A stretch of 64,000 bases of DNA, taken from the NCBI RefSeq assembly GCF_023073315.1, contig NZ_JADPJH010000002.1, positions 358,900 to 422,899 on the forward strand, given 5' to 3'. Position numbers and translations under genes: made by a program. The notes under the pieces were generated by a model. It saw only the letters and a list, made by a program, of their open reading frames with translations, had not been told where the DNA came from and did not search any database. Each line of letters begins with the position of its first letter. Position 1 is the stretch's first letter. Shown here piece after piece: positions 20,440-30,646 of this stretch. The DNA comes from Bradyrhizobium sp. 1 (GTDB lineage: Bacteria; Pseudomonadota; Alphaproteobacteria; Rhizobiales; Xanthobacteraceae).

Positions 20440-23383
20440 AGATACGCCGCACCTCGCTTTGCGTCTCCTTCACACGCGCCTCCAGCGACGAGAAGTCCGG
20501 CGCATCGCCAGCGCGTGCCATGACGCGCTGGAGGTCGGTGCCGGCGGTATCAGGCTTGAAGCCGTCGCTGACGCAGAGCCGCAGGATCTGCGTCAAATCG
20601 TGATAGAGCCTTGCTGCGGCACGCAGGATCTCCGCCTCCGACTGCGTGAGCACACCGAGCCTGGCGGCATTGTCCAGCACCTGAAGCGTGCTGACGTCGA
20701 GAATGTCAGGCTTGTGATGGGCATGCACGAGCTGAAGATATTGCGCGATGAAGTCGATGTCGATCATGCCACCGGCGGCATATTTGAGATCCCAATGGTC
20801 GCTCTCGCCCTTCTCCTGGGCGATCGCGCGCCGCATGTCGGCGACGTCGTTGCCGATGATGACGGGATCGCGGCGCCGGGTCAGGACGTCGCGGATGACG
20901 CGCCCGATCTGGTCGCCAAATTCAGGTGATGCCGACACCACGCGTGCGCGCGTCAGCGCCATGTGCTCCCAGGTCCAGGCCTCGTTGGCCTGATAATCCG
21001 CGAAGGAAACAAGGCTCGACGCGACCGGACCGGCGCGCCCCGACGGACGCAGCCGCATGTCGATCTCGTAGAGCACGCCGTAATTGGTGCGCGTCGTGAA
21101 GGCACTGATCAGGCGCTGGGTGAAGCGGGCGAAATAATGCGCGCCCTGGAGCGATTTCGCGCCGTCGGAGTCCGGATTCTCGCCGTCGAAATCGTAGAGC
21201 AGGATCAGATCGAGATCGGACGACGCCGTCATCTCGCGGCTGCCGAGCCGGCCCATCGCAATGATCGCGGTCTCCTGCCCCTTGATGCGGCCGTGCTGGG
21301 CGGCAAAACGATCGGCGACGAGACCGTGCACGGTGTGGACCACGCCTTCGGCGACGTCGGCAAAGGCCGTGCTCGCCTGTTGCGCCGACACCGTGCCCGA
21401 GAGGATGCGCGTGCCGATCAGGAACAGGCTCTCCTGCCCGAACAGGCGCAGGCGGTCCAAAAACTCCTCGTAGGAGGCCGCATCCTGCACCGTGGCCGCA
21501 AGCCGCGCCGACAATTCCTGCCTGTCAGGCATCGCGCCGAAGAAGCGCGGGTCGATCAGGCCGTCCATCAGTTGCGGCTGCCGCGCCAGCATCTCGCCGA
21601 GCCGGGGCGCCGCGCCCAGCACCAGCGCCACGAGTGCGACGAGGTCGCGGTTCTGGCCGAGCAGCGTGATCAACCGGCCGCCGCGCTGGAGCGCACCAAG
21701 GAAATGATCGAACGCGACGACAGCGCGATCCGGCCCCTCGGCATGCGCGAGACCGTCGATCAGGGCCGGCACGAATTCGATGAAGGCGCCTCGCGTCGCC
21801 TCATTGCGAAACACGCGATAATCGCCGGTGATCCAGTCGCGAACGGTCTGCGCCACGGCAGCCGGCTTTTTGAAGCCGAGAGCCGTCAGGTGCTGGAGCA
21901 GGCGCGGATCGTCGGGGCCGGCGCGATAGTCGATGGCGGGCAGACTTGCCGAGCCGGTCGGATCGTCGCCCTCGAACAGCTTTTCGTAGTGGCCTTGGAC
22001 GATCCCGAGTTGCCGCAACAGATCGCGCGCAAACGCTTCGCGGTTTGGATAGCCGAAGAAGCGCGCGAAGCGCTCGACCGCATCCTTGTCGTCGGGCAAC
22101 GCGTGGGTCTGCTCATCGGCGATCATCTGGAGACGATGCTCGACGCGGCGCAGGAATTCATACGCAATGGTCAGCTCGTCGCGTGCCGCGGACGTGATCC
22201 AGTTGCTGGAAGCCAGAATGTCGAGCGCGGCCAGCGTCGGCCGCACCCGCAATTCCGGATGCCGGCCGCCGGCGATCAGCTGCTGGGTCTGCGCGAAAAA
22301 CTCGATCTCGCGGATGCCGCCGCGGCCGACCTTGACGTTGTGGCCTTCGACCGCGACCTCGCTCTGGCCGCGATAGGTCTGCATCTGCCGCTTCATGTCG
22401 TGGACGTCGGCGAGCGCTGCGAAGTCGAGATGCTTGCGCCAGACGAACGGCGCGATCTCGGCCAGCAGCGCCTCGCCCGCCCTCGCATCGCCGGCGCAGG
22501 CGCGCGCCTTGATCATCGCGGCGCGCTCCCAGGTGCGCCCTTCCCGTTCGTAGTAATGCAGCGCGGCGTCCCGCGAGATCGCAACTTGCGTCGAGGACGG
22601 ATCGGGGCGCAGGCGCAGATCGACGCGGAAGACGTAACCGTCATAGGTGCGCTGCTGAAGGATGCGCGCCATCCCCTGCGTCACCCGGACGAAGAACGGT
22701 TGCGGCTCGATGTCGGGCGGCAGCGTCGTGTTATCAGGGTCGAAGAACACGATGAGATCGATGTCGCTGGAATAGTTCAGCTCGCCCGCGCCCATCTTGC
22801 CCATGGCGAGCACGATCAGGCCGCAGCCCTCTTCCGGCGCCTCGGGATTCGGCGGCAGGATCTTTCCGCGTGCGGCTTCCTGCCGCAGCAGGAACTGGAG
22901 CGCCGCCTGCACCGAGGAGACCGCGACGTCGGTCAGCGCCGCCGTCACCCGCATCACCGGCCAGACCCCGCCGATGTCGCACAGCGCGATCAGAAGCGCC
23001 GCCTCCGCCTTCATGCGGCGAAGCAGCCGCATCACCTCGGCCTCGTCGCCTGCAGCTAACACGGCGTCCCTCGCCTCGGCGATCAATGCGGCGAGATGCA
23101 GATCCGGGTCGCATTCGAGCAGCCGGATCAGGCGCAGCGCATCGGCGCGCACCAGATCGAACAGATAGGGCGAGAATTCAGCAATGCCGGCCAGGATATT
23201 CCGGGCGAACGGATGAGCCAGCAACGCTCCAAGACGGTTCGATTGTGCCGGCTCGAGCTCGGCCAGCCAATCGTCAAAACGTCGTTCGTCGGTGGCGGAA
23301 GCGGCAATATGGGGAGCCTCCGCGAAGCGCGCGGCCAGGCTCTCACCATGCTTGTCCGCGTTTCCCGGCGCGGAGTGGTTCAT
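20402..23383 (-). CDS. glnE: Bifunctional glutamine synthetase adenylyltransferase/adenylyl-removing enzyme
   Basis: 993 residues, full length. Two nucleotidyltransferase domains each show the catalytic G-x(n)-DxD block: GELNYSSDIDLIVFFD near residue 205 (adenylyl-removing) and REMTASSDLDLILLYDFD near residue 725 (adenylylating). The linker and C-terminal helical domains bind PII proteins. The enzyme adds or removes AMP on glutamine synthetase in response to glutamine and PII status, so it sets nitrogen assimilation. It overlaps the upstream histidine kinase gene by 4 bp, implying translational coupling with a two-component system. Confidence 0.95.
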   Translation of the reverse strand: MNHSAPGNADKHGESLAARFAEAPHIAASATDERRFDDWLAELEPAQSNRLGALLAHPFARNILAGIAEFSPYLFDLVRADALRLIRLLECDPDLHLAALIAEARDAVLAAGDEAEVMRLLRRMKAEAALLIALCDIGGVWPVMRVTAALTDVAVSSVQAALQFLLRQEAARGKILPPNPEAPEEGCGLIVLAMGKMGAGELNYSSDIDLIVFFDPDNTTLPPDIEPQPFFVRVTQGMARILQQRTYDGYVFRVDLRLRPDPSSTQVAISRDAALHYYEREGRTWERAAMIKARACAGDARAGEALLAEIAPFVWRKHLDFAALADVHDMKRQMQTYRGQSEVAVEGHNVKVGRGGIREIEFFAQTQQLIAGGRHPELRVRPTLAALDILASSNWITSAARDELTIAYEFLRRVEHRLQMIADEQTHALPDDKDAVERFARFFGYPNREAFARDLLRQLGIVQGHYEKLFEGDDPTGSASLPAIDYRAGPDDPRLLQHLTALGFKKPAAVAQTVRDWITGDYRVFRNEATRGAFIEFVPALIDGLAHAEGPDRAVVAFDHFLGALQRGGRLITLLGQNRDLVALVALVLGAAPRLGEMLARQPQLMDGLIDPRFFGAMPDRQELSARLAATVQDAASYEEFLDRLRLFGQESLFLIGTRILSGTVSAQQASTAFADVAEGVVHTVHGLVADRFAAQHGRIKGQETAIIAMGRLGSREMTASSDLDLILLYDFDGENPDSDGAKSLQGAHYFARFTQRLISAFTTRTNYGVLYEIDMRLRPSGRAGPVASSLVSFADYQANEAWTWEHMALTRARVVSASPEFGDQIGRVIRDVLTRRRDPVIIGNDVADMRRAIAQEKGESDHWDLKYAAGGMIDIDFIAQYLQLVHAHHKPDILDVSTLQVLDNAARLGVLTQSEAEILRAAARLYHDLTQILRLCVSDGFKPDTAGTDLQRVMARAGDAPDFSSLEARVKETQSEVRRIFRTLLEGSASAR

Positions 23384-24834
23384 GCCACCTTCTGTGGCAC
23401 ATCCGGCATTGGAGGAGCAACCCTGTCGCCTGCGCGCGCCGGCAGCACCAGCGTGGCGACGAGACCCGGATGGGCATCACCCAGCCGCAATTCTCCGCCA
23501 TGGAGCGTCGCAACCGCGGAGGCGAGGCTGAGGCCGAGGCCGGAGCCCGGCAGCGTACGGCTGGCTTCGAGGCGCACGAATCGCTCGATAGCATGCTTGC
23601 GGTCGGTTTCGGGGATGCCGGGTCCACGATCGGTGACGCTGAGCAACACCTGGTCGCCCTCGCGTCTCGCCTCGATGGTGATCTGCCTGGAGTCCATGCT
23701 GACCACGGTTCCCCCTGTTAGCGCGACCGGCTTGCCATATTTGATCGCGTTCTCGACCAGGTTGGCGAGCGCCTGGCTGATCAATTCGCGGTTGGCGTGA
23801 ACCGGCGTCGGGTCGGCCTTCACCTTGAGCGTCATGCCGTCGTCCTCGGCCAGCGGCTCGTAGAGCTCGTGGATGCCGCCCGCGACATCGGCCGCGTCGA
23901 AATCATCCATGTTGCCGCGCGCCTGTCCGGACTCGGCGCGCGCGATCATCAGCAGCGCGTTGAAGGTGCGGATCAGGCCGTCGGATTCCTCGATGGTCCG
24001 CTCCAGCGCGGCACGGTAATCGGCCTCGCTGCCCGATTTCGCCAGCGCCTCCTCGGCGCGGTTGCGCAGGCGCGTCAGCGGCGTCTTGAGGTCGTGGGCG
24101 ATGTTGTCGGAGACCTCCTTCAGCCCCGCCATCAGCGCCTCGATCCGCTCCAGCATGGCGTTGAGGTTTTCCGCAAGACGGTCGAGCTCGTCACCGCTGC
24201 GTCCCACCGGCAGGCGCCCGCTGAGATCACCGGTCATGATGCGCTGCGCGGTGCCGGTCATGGCGTCGATGCGCGTGAGCACGCGGCGCGCCACGAAGAT
24301 GCCGCCGCCGAGGCCAAGCACCACGACGATCAGGACCGACCATTGCGCCGCCTTGGCGACGATGCCGAAGAGGCGCCGCCGCTCGGCGAGGTCGCGGCCG
24401 ATCAGGAGCCGGAAGCCGTTTTCCAATTCGGTGACGCGCACCAGTGCGCGGTGGTCGCGGTCATCCGCGTCCTCGATCCGGCGATAGGCGGTCTCCGTCC
24501 AGCCAAACGTCGCCATCACGCCCGGCGCCAGCGAGCCGACATTGCCGGCGATCGCCTGCCCGGTCGGCGTGGTCACGAGGTAGAGGTTGGCGCCCGGCCG
24601 CAGCGCGCGGTATTCGATCGCGCGCACCAGGCGGACCAAGCCACCGCGCCCGTAGATCTCATTGATCTCCGAGGTCTCGGAATTGACCGTCTGCGTGATC
24701 TCTTCGGTGATCAGCCGCCGCGTATTCCAGGCGAAATAGCCGAGCAGCGACGCCGCGAAAATCGCGAACAAAAACAGGTAGACCAGCGTCAGCCGGAATG
24801 CCGTGGTGCGGACGAGTTTACCGAATGCCGTCAC
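23380..24834 (-). CDS. Two-component sensor histidine kinase upstream of glnE
   Basis: 484 residues. TM1 spans about residues 13-31 and TM2 about 170-190, bounding a periplasmic domain of ~140 residues. A HAMP domain follows (ARRVLTRIDAMTGTAQRIM...GDELDRLAENLN). The dimerisation box is NIAHDLKTPLTRLRNRA with the phosphorylated His, and the ATPase part has NLVENAIKYG, DRGPGIP and GSGLGLSLASAVATLHGG. It starts with GTG at 24834, overlapping its response regulator gene by 17 bp, and overlaps glnE by 4 bp at the other end. The periplasmic signal is unknown; association with degP suggests envelope stress. Confidence 0.9.
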   Translation of the reverse strand: MTAFGKLVRTTAFRLTLVYLFLFAIFAASLLGYFAWNTRRLITEEITQTVNSETSEINEIYGRGGLVRLVRAIEYRALRPGANLYLVTTPTGQAIAGNVGSLAPGVMATFGWTETAYRRIEDADDRDHRALVRVTELENGFRLLIGRDLAERRRLFGIVAKAAQWSVLIVVVLGLGGGIFVARRVLTRIDAMTGTAQRIMTGDLSGRLPVGRSGDELDRLAENLNAMLERIEALMAGLKEVSDNIAHDLKTPLTRLRNRAEEALAKSGSEADYRAALERTIEESDGLIRTFNALLMIARAESGQARGNMDDFDAADVAGGIHELYEPLAEDDGMTLKVKADPTPVHANRELISQALANLVENAIKYGKPVALTGGTVVSMDSRQITIEARREGDQVLLSVTDRGPGIPETDRKHAIERFVRLEASRTLPGSGLGLSLASAVATLHGGELRLGDAHPGLVATLVLPARAGDRVAPPMPDVPQKVA

Positions 24835-25498
24835 GGATCATGTATCCGGCGCCGCGGATCGTGTGCAGCAGCGGCCGCTCAAAACCCTTGTCGATCTTGG
24901 AGCGCAGCCGCGAAATGTGCACGTCGATCACGTTGGTCTGTGGATCGAAATGATAGTCCCAGACATTCTCCAGCAGCATGGTGCGCGTCACCACCTGGCC
25001 GGCGTGCTTCATCAAATATTCGAGCAGGCGGAACTCGCGCGGCTGGAGCGTCAGCTCGTCCTTGCCGCGGGCAACGCGATGGGAGAGCCGGTCGAGCTCG
25101 AGATCGCCGACCCGGTAGAGCGTGTCCTCCGCGGGTCCCCCGCGGCGGCGCGACAGCACCTCGACCCGGGCCAGCAGCTCGGCGAAGGAATAGGGCTTTG
25201 GCAGATAGTCGTCGCCGCCGGCGCGCAGGCCCTTGATGCGGTCGTCGACCTGGCCGAGCGCCGAGAGAATCAGCACCGGCGTCGTATCGTCCTTGTCGCG
25301 CAGCGCGCCGATCACCGACAGGCCGTCGCGCTTGGGCAGCATGCGGTCGACCACCAGCACGTCGTACTCGCCGTTCTCGGCCATGACGAGGCCCTCCTCG
25401 CCGTCGGCGGCGTGGTCGGCAACGTGTCCGACTTCGCGAAACGCCTTCACGAGGTAGTCGGCGGATTCGCGGTCGTCTTCAATGATGAGGAGGCGCAT
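24818..25498 (-). CDS. OmpR-family response regulator
   Basis: 226 residues. The receiver domain begins MRLLIIEDDRESADYLVK, with the acidic pair DD and the phospho-Asp in VLVVDRMLPKRDG; the conserved Lys is in YLPKPYSFAELLARVE. The C-terminal winged helix contains LTLQPREFRLLEYLMKHAGQVVTRTMLLENVWDY and ends TIRGAGYMIRD. The ATG at 25498 is chosen because the receiver starts there; the frame runs further upstream without domain content. It is cognate to the overlapping kinase. Confidence 0.92.
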   Translation of the reverse strand: MRLLIIEDDRESADYLVKAFREVGHVADHAADGEEGLVMAENGEYDVLVVDRMLPKRDGLSVIGALRDKDDTTPVLILSALGQVDDRIKGLRAGGDDYLPKPYSFAELLARVEVLSRRRGGPAEDTLYRVGDLELDRLSHRVARGKDELTLQPREFRLLEYLMKHAGQVVTRTMLLENVWDYHFDPQTNVIDVHISRLRSKIDKGFERPLLHTIRGAGYMIRDGIR

Positions 25499-25781
25499 CG
25501 TGCGTTCGGCGGCGGTCAAGGGGGTCAACCTTCTCTGAACATGGCGCGGGCGGCAATCGCATGCAAGCCAAGCAAACGGGACTTGGGCGAAAACCTGGGT
25601 AGGCAAAAAGGTGGGCGGTGAAGCTGGGGGGACCTCACCGCCCTAGGCCTTCCGACGGAGGGGGGCGTATTCCACCGGAAGGTAGACTGGGGAAGCGAAT
25701 TTACGCTGCTCCCCCGAAGGGCGTCGGCGGCGGGGGCGACTGATGCCGGCCGACACCCCTCATCTCGTAGGCCTCCTGGCG

Positions 25782-27362
25782 TTAGCCCTTGGCGATGGGC
25801 ACGGCGACGAAGCGCGACTGGCCGCCGCTCTTGACGCGCATCAGGACGCTGTTCTTGTTGTCGGTCCGCGCCGTGCTGATGGCATCACGGACGTCGCCGG
25901 CGGTGGCCACGCTCTTGCCGCCGACTTCGAGGATCACGTCGCCTTCCTTGAAGCCGCGTTCGGCCGCGGCGCTCTTCGGATCGACTTCGGTGACGACGAC
26001 GCCGTCCTTGCCGGCACCGGCGACGGAATTGGCAGGGGCCACGGTCATGCCGAGCTTCGGCACGTCGGTGCCCTTGCTCGCACCCTTGCCACTGTCAGTG
26101 TCGGTGTCGGCCTTGGCCTCCACCGTGTTCGGCAGCTGGCCCAGGGTGAGATTCACGACCTTGTCCTGGCCCTTGTGGAGCACGTTGAGCTTCACGGTCG
26201 CGCCGGGCGCCAGGCCGCCGATGGTGCGGGCGAGTTCACGGGCATCCTTGACGGATTCGCCGTTGACCGACGTGATCACGTCGCCGGATTCGATGCCGGC
26301 CTTGGCCGCCGGACCGTTCGCCTGCGGCTCTGCAACCAGCGCGCCTTCGGCCTTCTTCATGCCGAGGCTGTCGGCGATATCCGATGTCACCGGCTGAATC
26401 TGAACGCCGATCCAGCCGCGGCTGACCGAACCCTTGTCCTTGAGCTGGGCGACCACGCTCTTCACGGTGCTCGCGGGAATCGAGAACGCGATGCCGACGC
26501 TGCCGCCGGAGGGCGAGTAGATCGCCGTGTTGACGCCCATCACCTCGCCGTTGGTGTCGAACGCCGGACCGCCGGAATTGCCCTTGTTCACGGGCGCGTC
26601 GATCTGGATGAAATCGTCATAGGGACCGTTGCCGATGTCGCGGCCGCTGGCCGAGACGATGCCGGCCGTCACGGTGCCGCCGAGGCCGAAGGGATTGCCG
26701 ACCGCGAGCACCCAATCGCCGATCCGCGGCTTGCCGTCGGCAAGCTTGGCGAACGGGAAGTTCGTGCCGCCCTCGACCTTGATCAGAGCGAGGTCGGTGC
26801 GCTGATCGGTGCCGATCACCTTGGCGGTGTAGGTCTTGCCGTCATCGGTCGTGACCTCGACCTTGTCGGCGCCGTCGACCACGTGGTTGTTGGTCACGGC
26901 AAAGCCGTCAGCCGAGATGAAGAAGCCGGAGCCCTGGCCCTGCACGACGCGGCCACGACCACCACCCTTCAGGCCCGGCATACCATCGGGACCGCCGAAG
27001 CGGCGGAAGAAGCGCTCCATCGGCGAGCCCGGCTGGAACGGCGACTGCGCGTCATCGCCGTCATCGTTGCTCGCGGTCTTTTCCTTGATGTTGACCTTCA
27101 CCGAGATCACCGACGGCTTCACGCGCTCGACGATGTCGGCGAAGCCGATCGGACGCTCGACCTTGCGGACCTCGTTGTTGACCTGCGCATGTGCCGGGCT
27201 GGAGAACAAATCGGCCGGCGAGGTCGACGGGCTGAAGCCGTGGACGGCAATCCCGAGACCAGCGAGGACCGACGCCATCAGCGCGATCCTGCGGGCCGAG
27301 AAAATCGACCGGCGCGGCTGCCGGTAGGACGGAAGGTTCGAGAGGTCGATACGGTCGCTCAT
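25782..27362 (-). CDS. degP: DegP/MucD-type periplasmic serine endoprotease
   Basis: 526 residues. An N-terminal membrane or signal segment near residues 25-45 is followed by the trypsin-like domain. The catalytic triad appears as NNHVVDGAD (His ~161), RTDLALIKV (Asp ~191) and GNSGGPAFD (Ser ~262). Two PDZ domains follow, at about 320-410 and 430-520, so the architecture is that of DegP/DegQ/MucD. The enzyme degrades or refolds misfolded envelope proteins. The GGAGAT sequence 7 bp before ATG is a good ribosome site. It lies upstream of, and on the same strand as, a two-component system, with a 283-bp gap. Confidence 0.94.
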   Translation of the reverse strand: MSDRIDLSNLPSYRQPRRSIFSARRIALMASVLAGLGIAVHGFSPSTSPADLFSSPAHAQVNNEVRKVERPIGFADIVERVKPSVISVKVNIKEKTASNDDGDDAQSPFQPGSPMERFFRRFGGPDGMPGLKGGGRGRVVQGQGSGFFISADGFAVTNNHVVDGADKVEVTTDDGKTYTAKVIGTDQRTDLALIKVEGGTNFPFAKLADGKPRIGDWVLAVGNPFGLGGTVTAGIVSASGRDIGNGPYDDFIQIDAPVNKGNSGGPAFDTNGEVMGVNTAIYSPSGGSVGIAFSIPASTVKSVVAQLKDKGSVSRGWIGVQIQPVTSDIADSLGMKKAEGALVAEPQANGPAAKAGIESGDVITSVNGESVKDARELARTIGGLAPGATVKLNVLHKGQDKVVNLTLGQLPNTVEAKADTDTDSGKGASKGTDVPKLGMTVAPANSVAGAGKDGVVVTEVDPKSAAAERGFKEGDVILEVGGKSVATAGDVRDAISTARTDNKNSVLMRVKSGGQSRFVAVPIAKG

Positions 27363-27635
27363 GCAGGGATCTCCAGGGCCTTGAATTCATTTTGGTGCCG
27401 GATGCCAGCACCTTGCGGACCTGAACATGGGGACTCGCGCCTTACCGTGCGCTGGCGGCGGGGTTAAACTTTTGTAATGAAGGGCGAAGCCGATGCGGCG
27501 GTTTAACGCAGGCCGAAAAGCGTGATCCGACAGGAACTTATGCAGGTTCCCGTGATCAGCAGGAAAGCTCCCTTTTCGTCGCTCTTATCTCGCTCGGTCA
27601 TCGCGCTTCAAGCCCCTGCGCGCGACGCGACGTGA

Positions 27636-28118
27636 TTAGCGCGAAGTGGCCTCGTCCGACATCAACGCGGCGAGCCGCGCTTCTTCCTCGGGCGTGAGCG
27701 GCGGAGCTGGTAGGTCTCCACCACTTCGTGCGCGACGCCGGAATTGGAGCCACAGCGCCAGACCGCCGCCGATCAGCAGCAGCGGTGCGAGCAGCCACAA
27801 CGCCATGGTCTGCCGCTCGAAGCGCGGCTTGAGCAGCACGAACTCGCCATAGCGTGCGACCAGGAAATCGAGCACCTGCGAATTGCTGTCGCCGGCCGCG
27901 ATGCGCTCGCGCACCAAAAGGCGCAGGTCGCGCGCGAGCGGCGCATCGGAATCGTCGATCGACTGGTTCTGGCAGACCATGCAGCGCAGCTCGCGCGACA
28001 GATCGCGCGCACGCGACTCCTTCACGGGATCGGACATGATCTCGTCGGGCTGCACGGCGTATGCCGCAGGCAAAGCCAGCAGCACGAGCGCGACGATCGC
28101 AGTCATCATCCGCCGCAT
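27636..28118 (-). CDS. ccmH: Cytochrome c maturation protein CcmH (CycL)
   Basis: 160 residues. A signal peptide (MTAIVALVLLALPAAYA) precedes the redox domain with the CxxC pair in ELRCMVCQNQSI, which reduces the apocytochrome CxxCH motif for heme ligation. A C-terminal membrane anchor follows (ALWLLAPLLLIGGGLALWL). The short tail is hydrophilic and acidic. The start at 28118 is 6 bp after the ccmF stop; the open frame upstream of it lies inside ccmF. Last gene of the ccmIEFH cluster, called cycL in Bradyrhizobium japonicum. Confidence 0.94.
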   Translation of the reverse strand: MRRMMTAIVALVLLALPAAYAVQPDEIMSDPVKESRARDLSRELRCMVCQNQSIDDSDAPLARDLRLLVRERIAAGDSNSQVLDFLVARYGEFVLLKPRFERQTMALWLLAPLLLIGGGLALWLQFRRRARSGGDLPAPPLTPEEEARLAALMSDEATSR

Positions 28119-28123
28119 CAAAA

Positions 28124-30103
28124 TCACTCCGCCGGCTGGAGGCGCTGCTTGGCCCGCGCCGGCTTTGGCGCACCGACGCGCAGACGCCGATCGGACAGCG
28201 ACAGCATGCCGCCGAACGCCATCAGCACCGGTCCCCACCAGATCATGAGCACCAGCGGCTTGTGATAGATGCGCACGGCGATCGAGCCCTCGGCGGTGGT
28301 GTCCCCGAGCGAGACATAGAGCTGGCTCGCACCGCGGGTCAGCAGCGCAGCCTCCGTGGTCGAGGAGCCCCGCGTGGTGAAGCTGCGCTTGGATGGCGTC
28401 ATGACGCTGATCGCCTCGCCGTCGCGGCTGACGTTGAACTCGGCGATCATCTCGCGGAAGTTCGGGCCCTGGCGCGAAAACAGCCCGTCGAGCTTCAGAT
28501 CATAGCCGGCGACATGGGCGACGTCGTTCTGCTTCATGGTCGCGATATATTCGCTGTTCCAGGTGGTTTCGCAGACGATGCCGATCAGCGCCACGCCGAG
28601 ACCAGCATGCGCGAACGCCGTGCCCCAGGCCGAGCGCGGCAGGCCGCGCGCCCGGTGCAGCACTGTGGCGAATGGCAACCGCACGAGGCCGGTCCGCTCG
28701 ACGATATCAGTGATGGCGCCGGCGATGACGAAGATGCCGAGCCCGATTGCGAGCGGCGCCAAGGTGCTGCCGCCACTCACCCAGCCCCAGACGATGGCGA
28801 CGGCCACGAGGCCGGTAACACCGGCTGCGAGCAGCCTCTGCGTCACCCCGAGCAGATCGCCGCGCTTCCACGCCATCATCGGCCCGAACGGCACCGCGAG
28901 CAGCAAGATGGCAAACAGCGGGGCGAAGGTGAGATTGTAGAAGGGCGCGCCCACCGAAATCTTGAGGTCGAGCGCTTCCATCGCCAGCGGATAGAGGGTG
29001 CCGAACAGCACGACCGCGCAGGCCACGCTGAGCAGCAGATTGTTCAGCACCAGTGCGCCCTCGCGCGAGATCGGCGCGAACAGGCCGCCCTGCTTCAACG
29101 AGGTCGCGCGGCCCGCAAACAGCGACAGGCTGCCGCCGATGAACAGGCAGAGAATCAGCAGGATGAACACGCCGCGGGTCGGATCGGTGGCGAAGGCGTG
29201 CACGGAAGTGATGACGCCCGAGCGCACCAAAAAAGTGCCGAGCAGCGACAGCGAGAAGGTCAGGATCGACAACAAGATGGTCCAGACCTTCAGCGCGTTG
29301 CGCTTCTCCATCACCAGCGCCGAATGCAGCAGCGCGGTGCCGGCAAGCCACGGCATCAGCGAGGCGTTCTCGACCGGGTCCCAGAACCACCAGCCGCCCC
29401 AGCCGAGCTCGTAATAGGCCCAGTAGGAGCCCATGGCGATGCCGAGCGTGAGGAAGATCCAGGCGACCAATGTCCACGGCCGGACCCAGCGCGCCCAGGC
29501 CGCGTCGATGCGTCCCTCCAACAGCGCCGCGATGGCGAAGGAGAACGAAATCGAGAAGCCGACATAGCCGAGATAGAGCATCGGCGGATGCACGGCGAGA
29601 CCGATATCCTGAAGCACCGGATTGAGATCGCGTCCTTCGATCGGCGGATTGACGATGCGCAGGAACGGGTTCGAGGTCATCAGGATGAAGAGATAGAAGG
29701 CGCTGGCGATCCAGGCCTGCACGGCCAGCACATGCGCGCGCAGCGACAGCGGCAGATTGTTGCCGAAGGCCGCGACCAAACCACCGAACAGCGCGAGGAT
29801 CGACACCCACAGCAGCATCGAGCCTTCATGGTTTCCCCACACGCCGGTGATCTTGTAGATCAGCGGCTTCATCGAGTGGGAATTCTCGTAGACGTTGGCG
29901 ACGGAGAAATCCGAGTTCACATGCAACGTCACCAGCGCGATGAATGACGCACCGACGAACAGCAGCTGTGCCAGCGCGGTGGAGCGCGCCACGTTCATCA
30001 GCGCGGCATCGTGCAGGCGCGCACCGATCAGCGGCACGATGGACTGGATCAGTGCCAGCGCGAGTGCCAGCACCAGCGCATAATGTCCGGCTTCCGCAAT
30101 CAC
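28124..30103 (-). CDS. ccmF: Cytochrome c heme lyase subunit CcmF (CycK)
   Basis: 659 residues with about 14 hydrophobic spans. The WWD domain is visible in [21 protein letters not shown], part of the heme-handling site, and conserved His ligands lie around [11 protein letters not shown] and nearby loops. Together with CcmH and CcmI it ligates heme delivered by CcmE to apocytochrome c on the periplasmic face of the inner membrane. It overlaps the ccmE stop by 4 bp. Equivalent to cycK in rhizobia. Confidence 0.96.
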   Translation of the reverse strand: MIAEAGHYALVLALALALIQSIVPLIGARLHDAALMNVARSTALAQLLFVGASFIALVTLHVNSDFSVANVYENSHSMKPLIYKITGVWGNHEGSMLLWVSILALFGGLVAAFGNNLPLSLRAHVLAVQAWIASAFYLFILMTSNPFLRIVNPPIEGRDLNPVLQDIGLAVHPPMLYLGYVGFSISFSFAIAALLEGRIDAAWARWVRPWTLVAWIFLTLGIAMGSYWAYYELGWGGWWFWDPVENASLMPWLAGTALLHSALVMEKRNALKVWTILLSILTFSLSLLGTFLVRSGVITSVHAFATDPTRGVFILLILCLFIGGSLSLFAGRATSLKQGGLFAPISREGALVLNNLLLSVACAVVLFGTLYPLAMEALDLKISVGAPFYNLTFAPLFAILLLAVPFGPMMAWKRGDLLGVTQRLLAAGVTGLVAVAIVWGWVSGGSTLAPLAIGLGIFVIAGAITDIVERTGLVRLPFATVLHRARGLPRSAWGTAFAHAGLGVALIGIVCETTWNSEYIATMKQNDVAHVAGYDLKLDGLFSRQGPNFREMIAEFNVSRDGEAISVMTPSKRSFTTRGSSTTEAALLTRGASQLYVSLGDTTAEGSIAVRIYHKPLVLMIWWGPVLMAFGGMLSLSDRRLRVGAPKPARAKQRLQPAE

Positions 30104-30609
30104 CGCACCGCTCCCTGCGAGTTGCCCTGCGCTGTCGTCGCCGCGGGCTTGACGCCATCGGACGCCTTGGCGCCGTAATCGTCCTTCCAGTGTCCCTGTT
30201 TCTTCAGGGCATCGGCGACGTCCTTGGGCATGTAGGTTTCGTCATGCTTGGCGAGCACGGTGTCCGCCTTGAACACACCGTTGGCATCGAGCGCGCCCTC
30301 GGCGACGACGCCCTGCCCTTCCCGGAACAGATCAGGCAAAATGCCCTTGAAAGCGACCGGAAGCTTTGCGCCGCCGTCGGCGACTTCGAATGTCACCGCG
30401 AGATTGTCACCGCGCTGGAGCGAGCCGGGCTGTACCAGTCCGCCGAGGCGAAACCGCTTGCCGGGCGCGACATGCTTCTCGGCAACCATCGTCGGGGTCG
30501 AGAAGAACACGATGGAGTCTCGAAGCGCGTTGAGCACCAGCGCGGCGGCAAGCGCGAGCACGGCGAGCGAGCCGCCGATGATGGTCATACGTCGCTGCTT
30601 GCGCGTCAT
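30100..30609 (-). CDS. ccmE: Heme chaperone CcmE (CycJ)
   Basis: 169 residues. A single N-terminal membrane anchor ([22 protein letters not shown]) is followed by the OB-fold. The heme-binding His with its neighbours is in [11 protein letters not shown], the HxxxY motif of alphaproteobacterial CcmE. The chaperone binds heme covalently in the periplasm and passes it to CcmF/H. It lies 37 bp downstream of ccmI and overlaps ccmF. Equivalent to cycJ. Confidence 0.96.
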   Translation of the reverse strand: MTRKQRRMTIIGGSLAVLALAAALVLNALRDSIVFFSTPTMVAEKHVAPGKRFRLGGLVQPGSLQRGDNLAVTFEVADGGAKLPVAFKGILPDLFREGQGVVAEGALDANGVFKADTVLAKHDETYMPKDVADALKKQGHWKDDYGAKASDGVKPAATTAQGNSQGAVR

Positions 30610-30646
30610 GGCGTACCCGTTCCCTGCTCGTCTCGCCCTGAACTCA

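Noticed and set aside
20963..23059. A 698-codon open frame on the plus strand across glnE
   Set aside because: Shadow of glnE, whose both nucleotidyltransferase motifs are intact; the antisense product has no recognisable fold.
27533..27550. GGAAC-N8-GTTCC inverted repeat between degP and ccmH
   Set aside because: Arms are only 5 bp. Read as an EcfG promoter it lacks the CGTT box at the right spacing.
28061..29947. A 628-codon plus-strand frame across ccmH-ccmF
   Set aside because: Antisense to ccmF with clear family motifs; composition is Arg/Gln/His-rich like other shadows.
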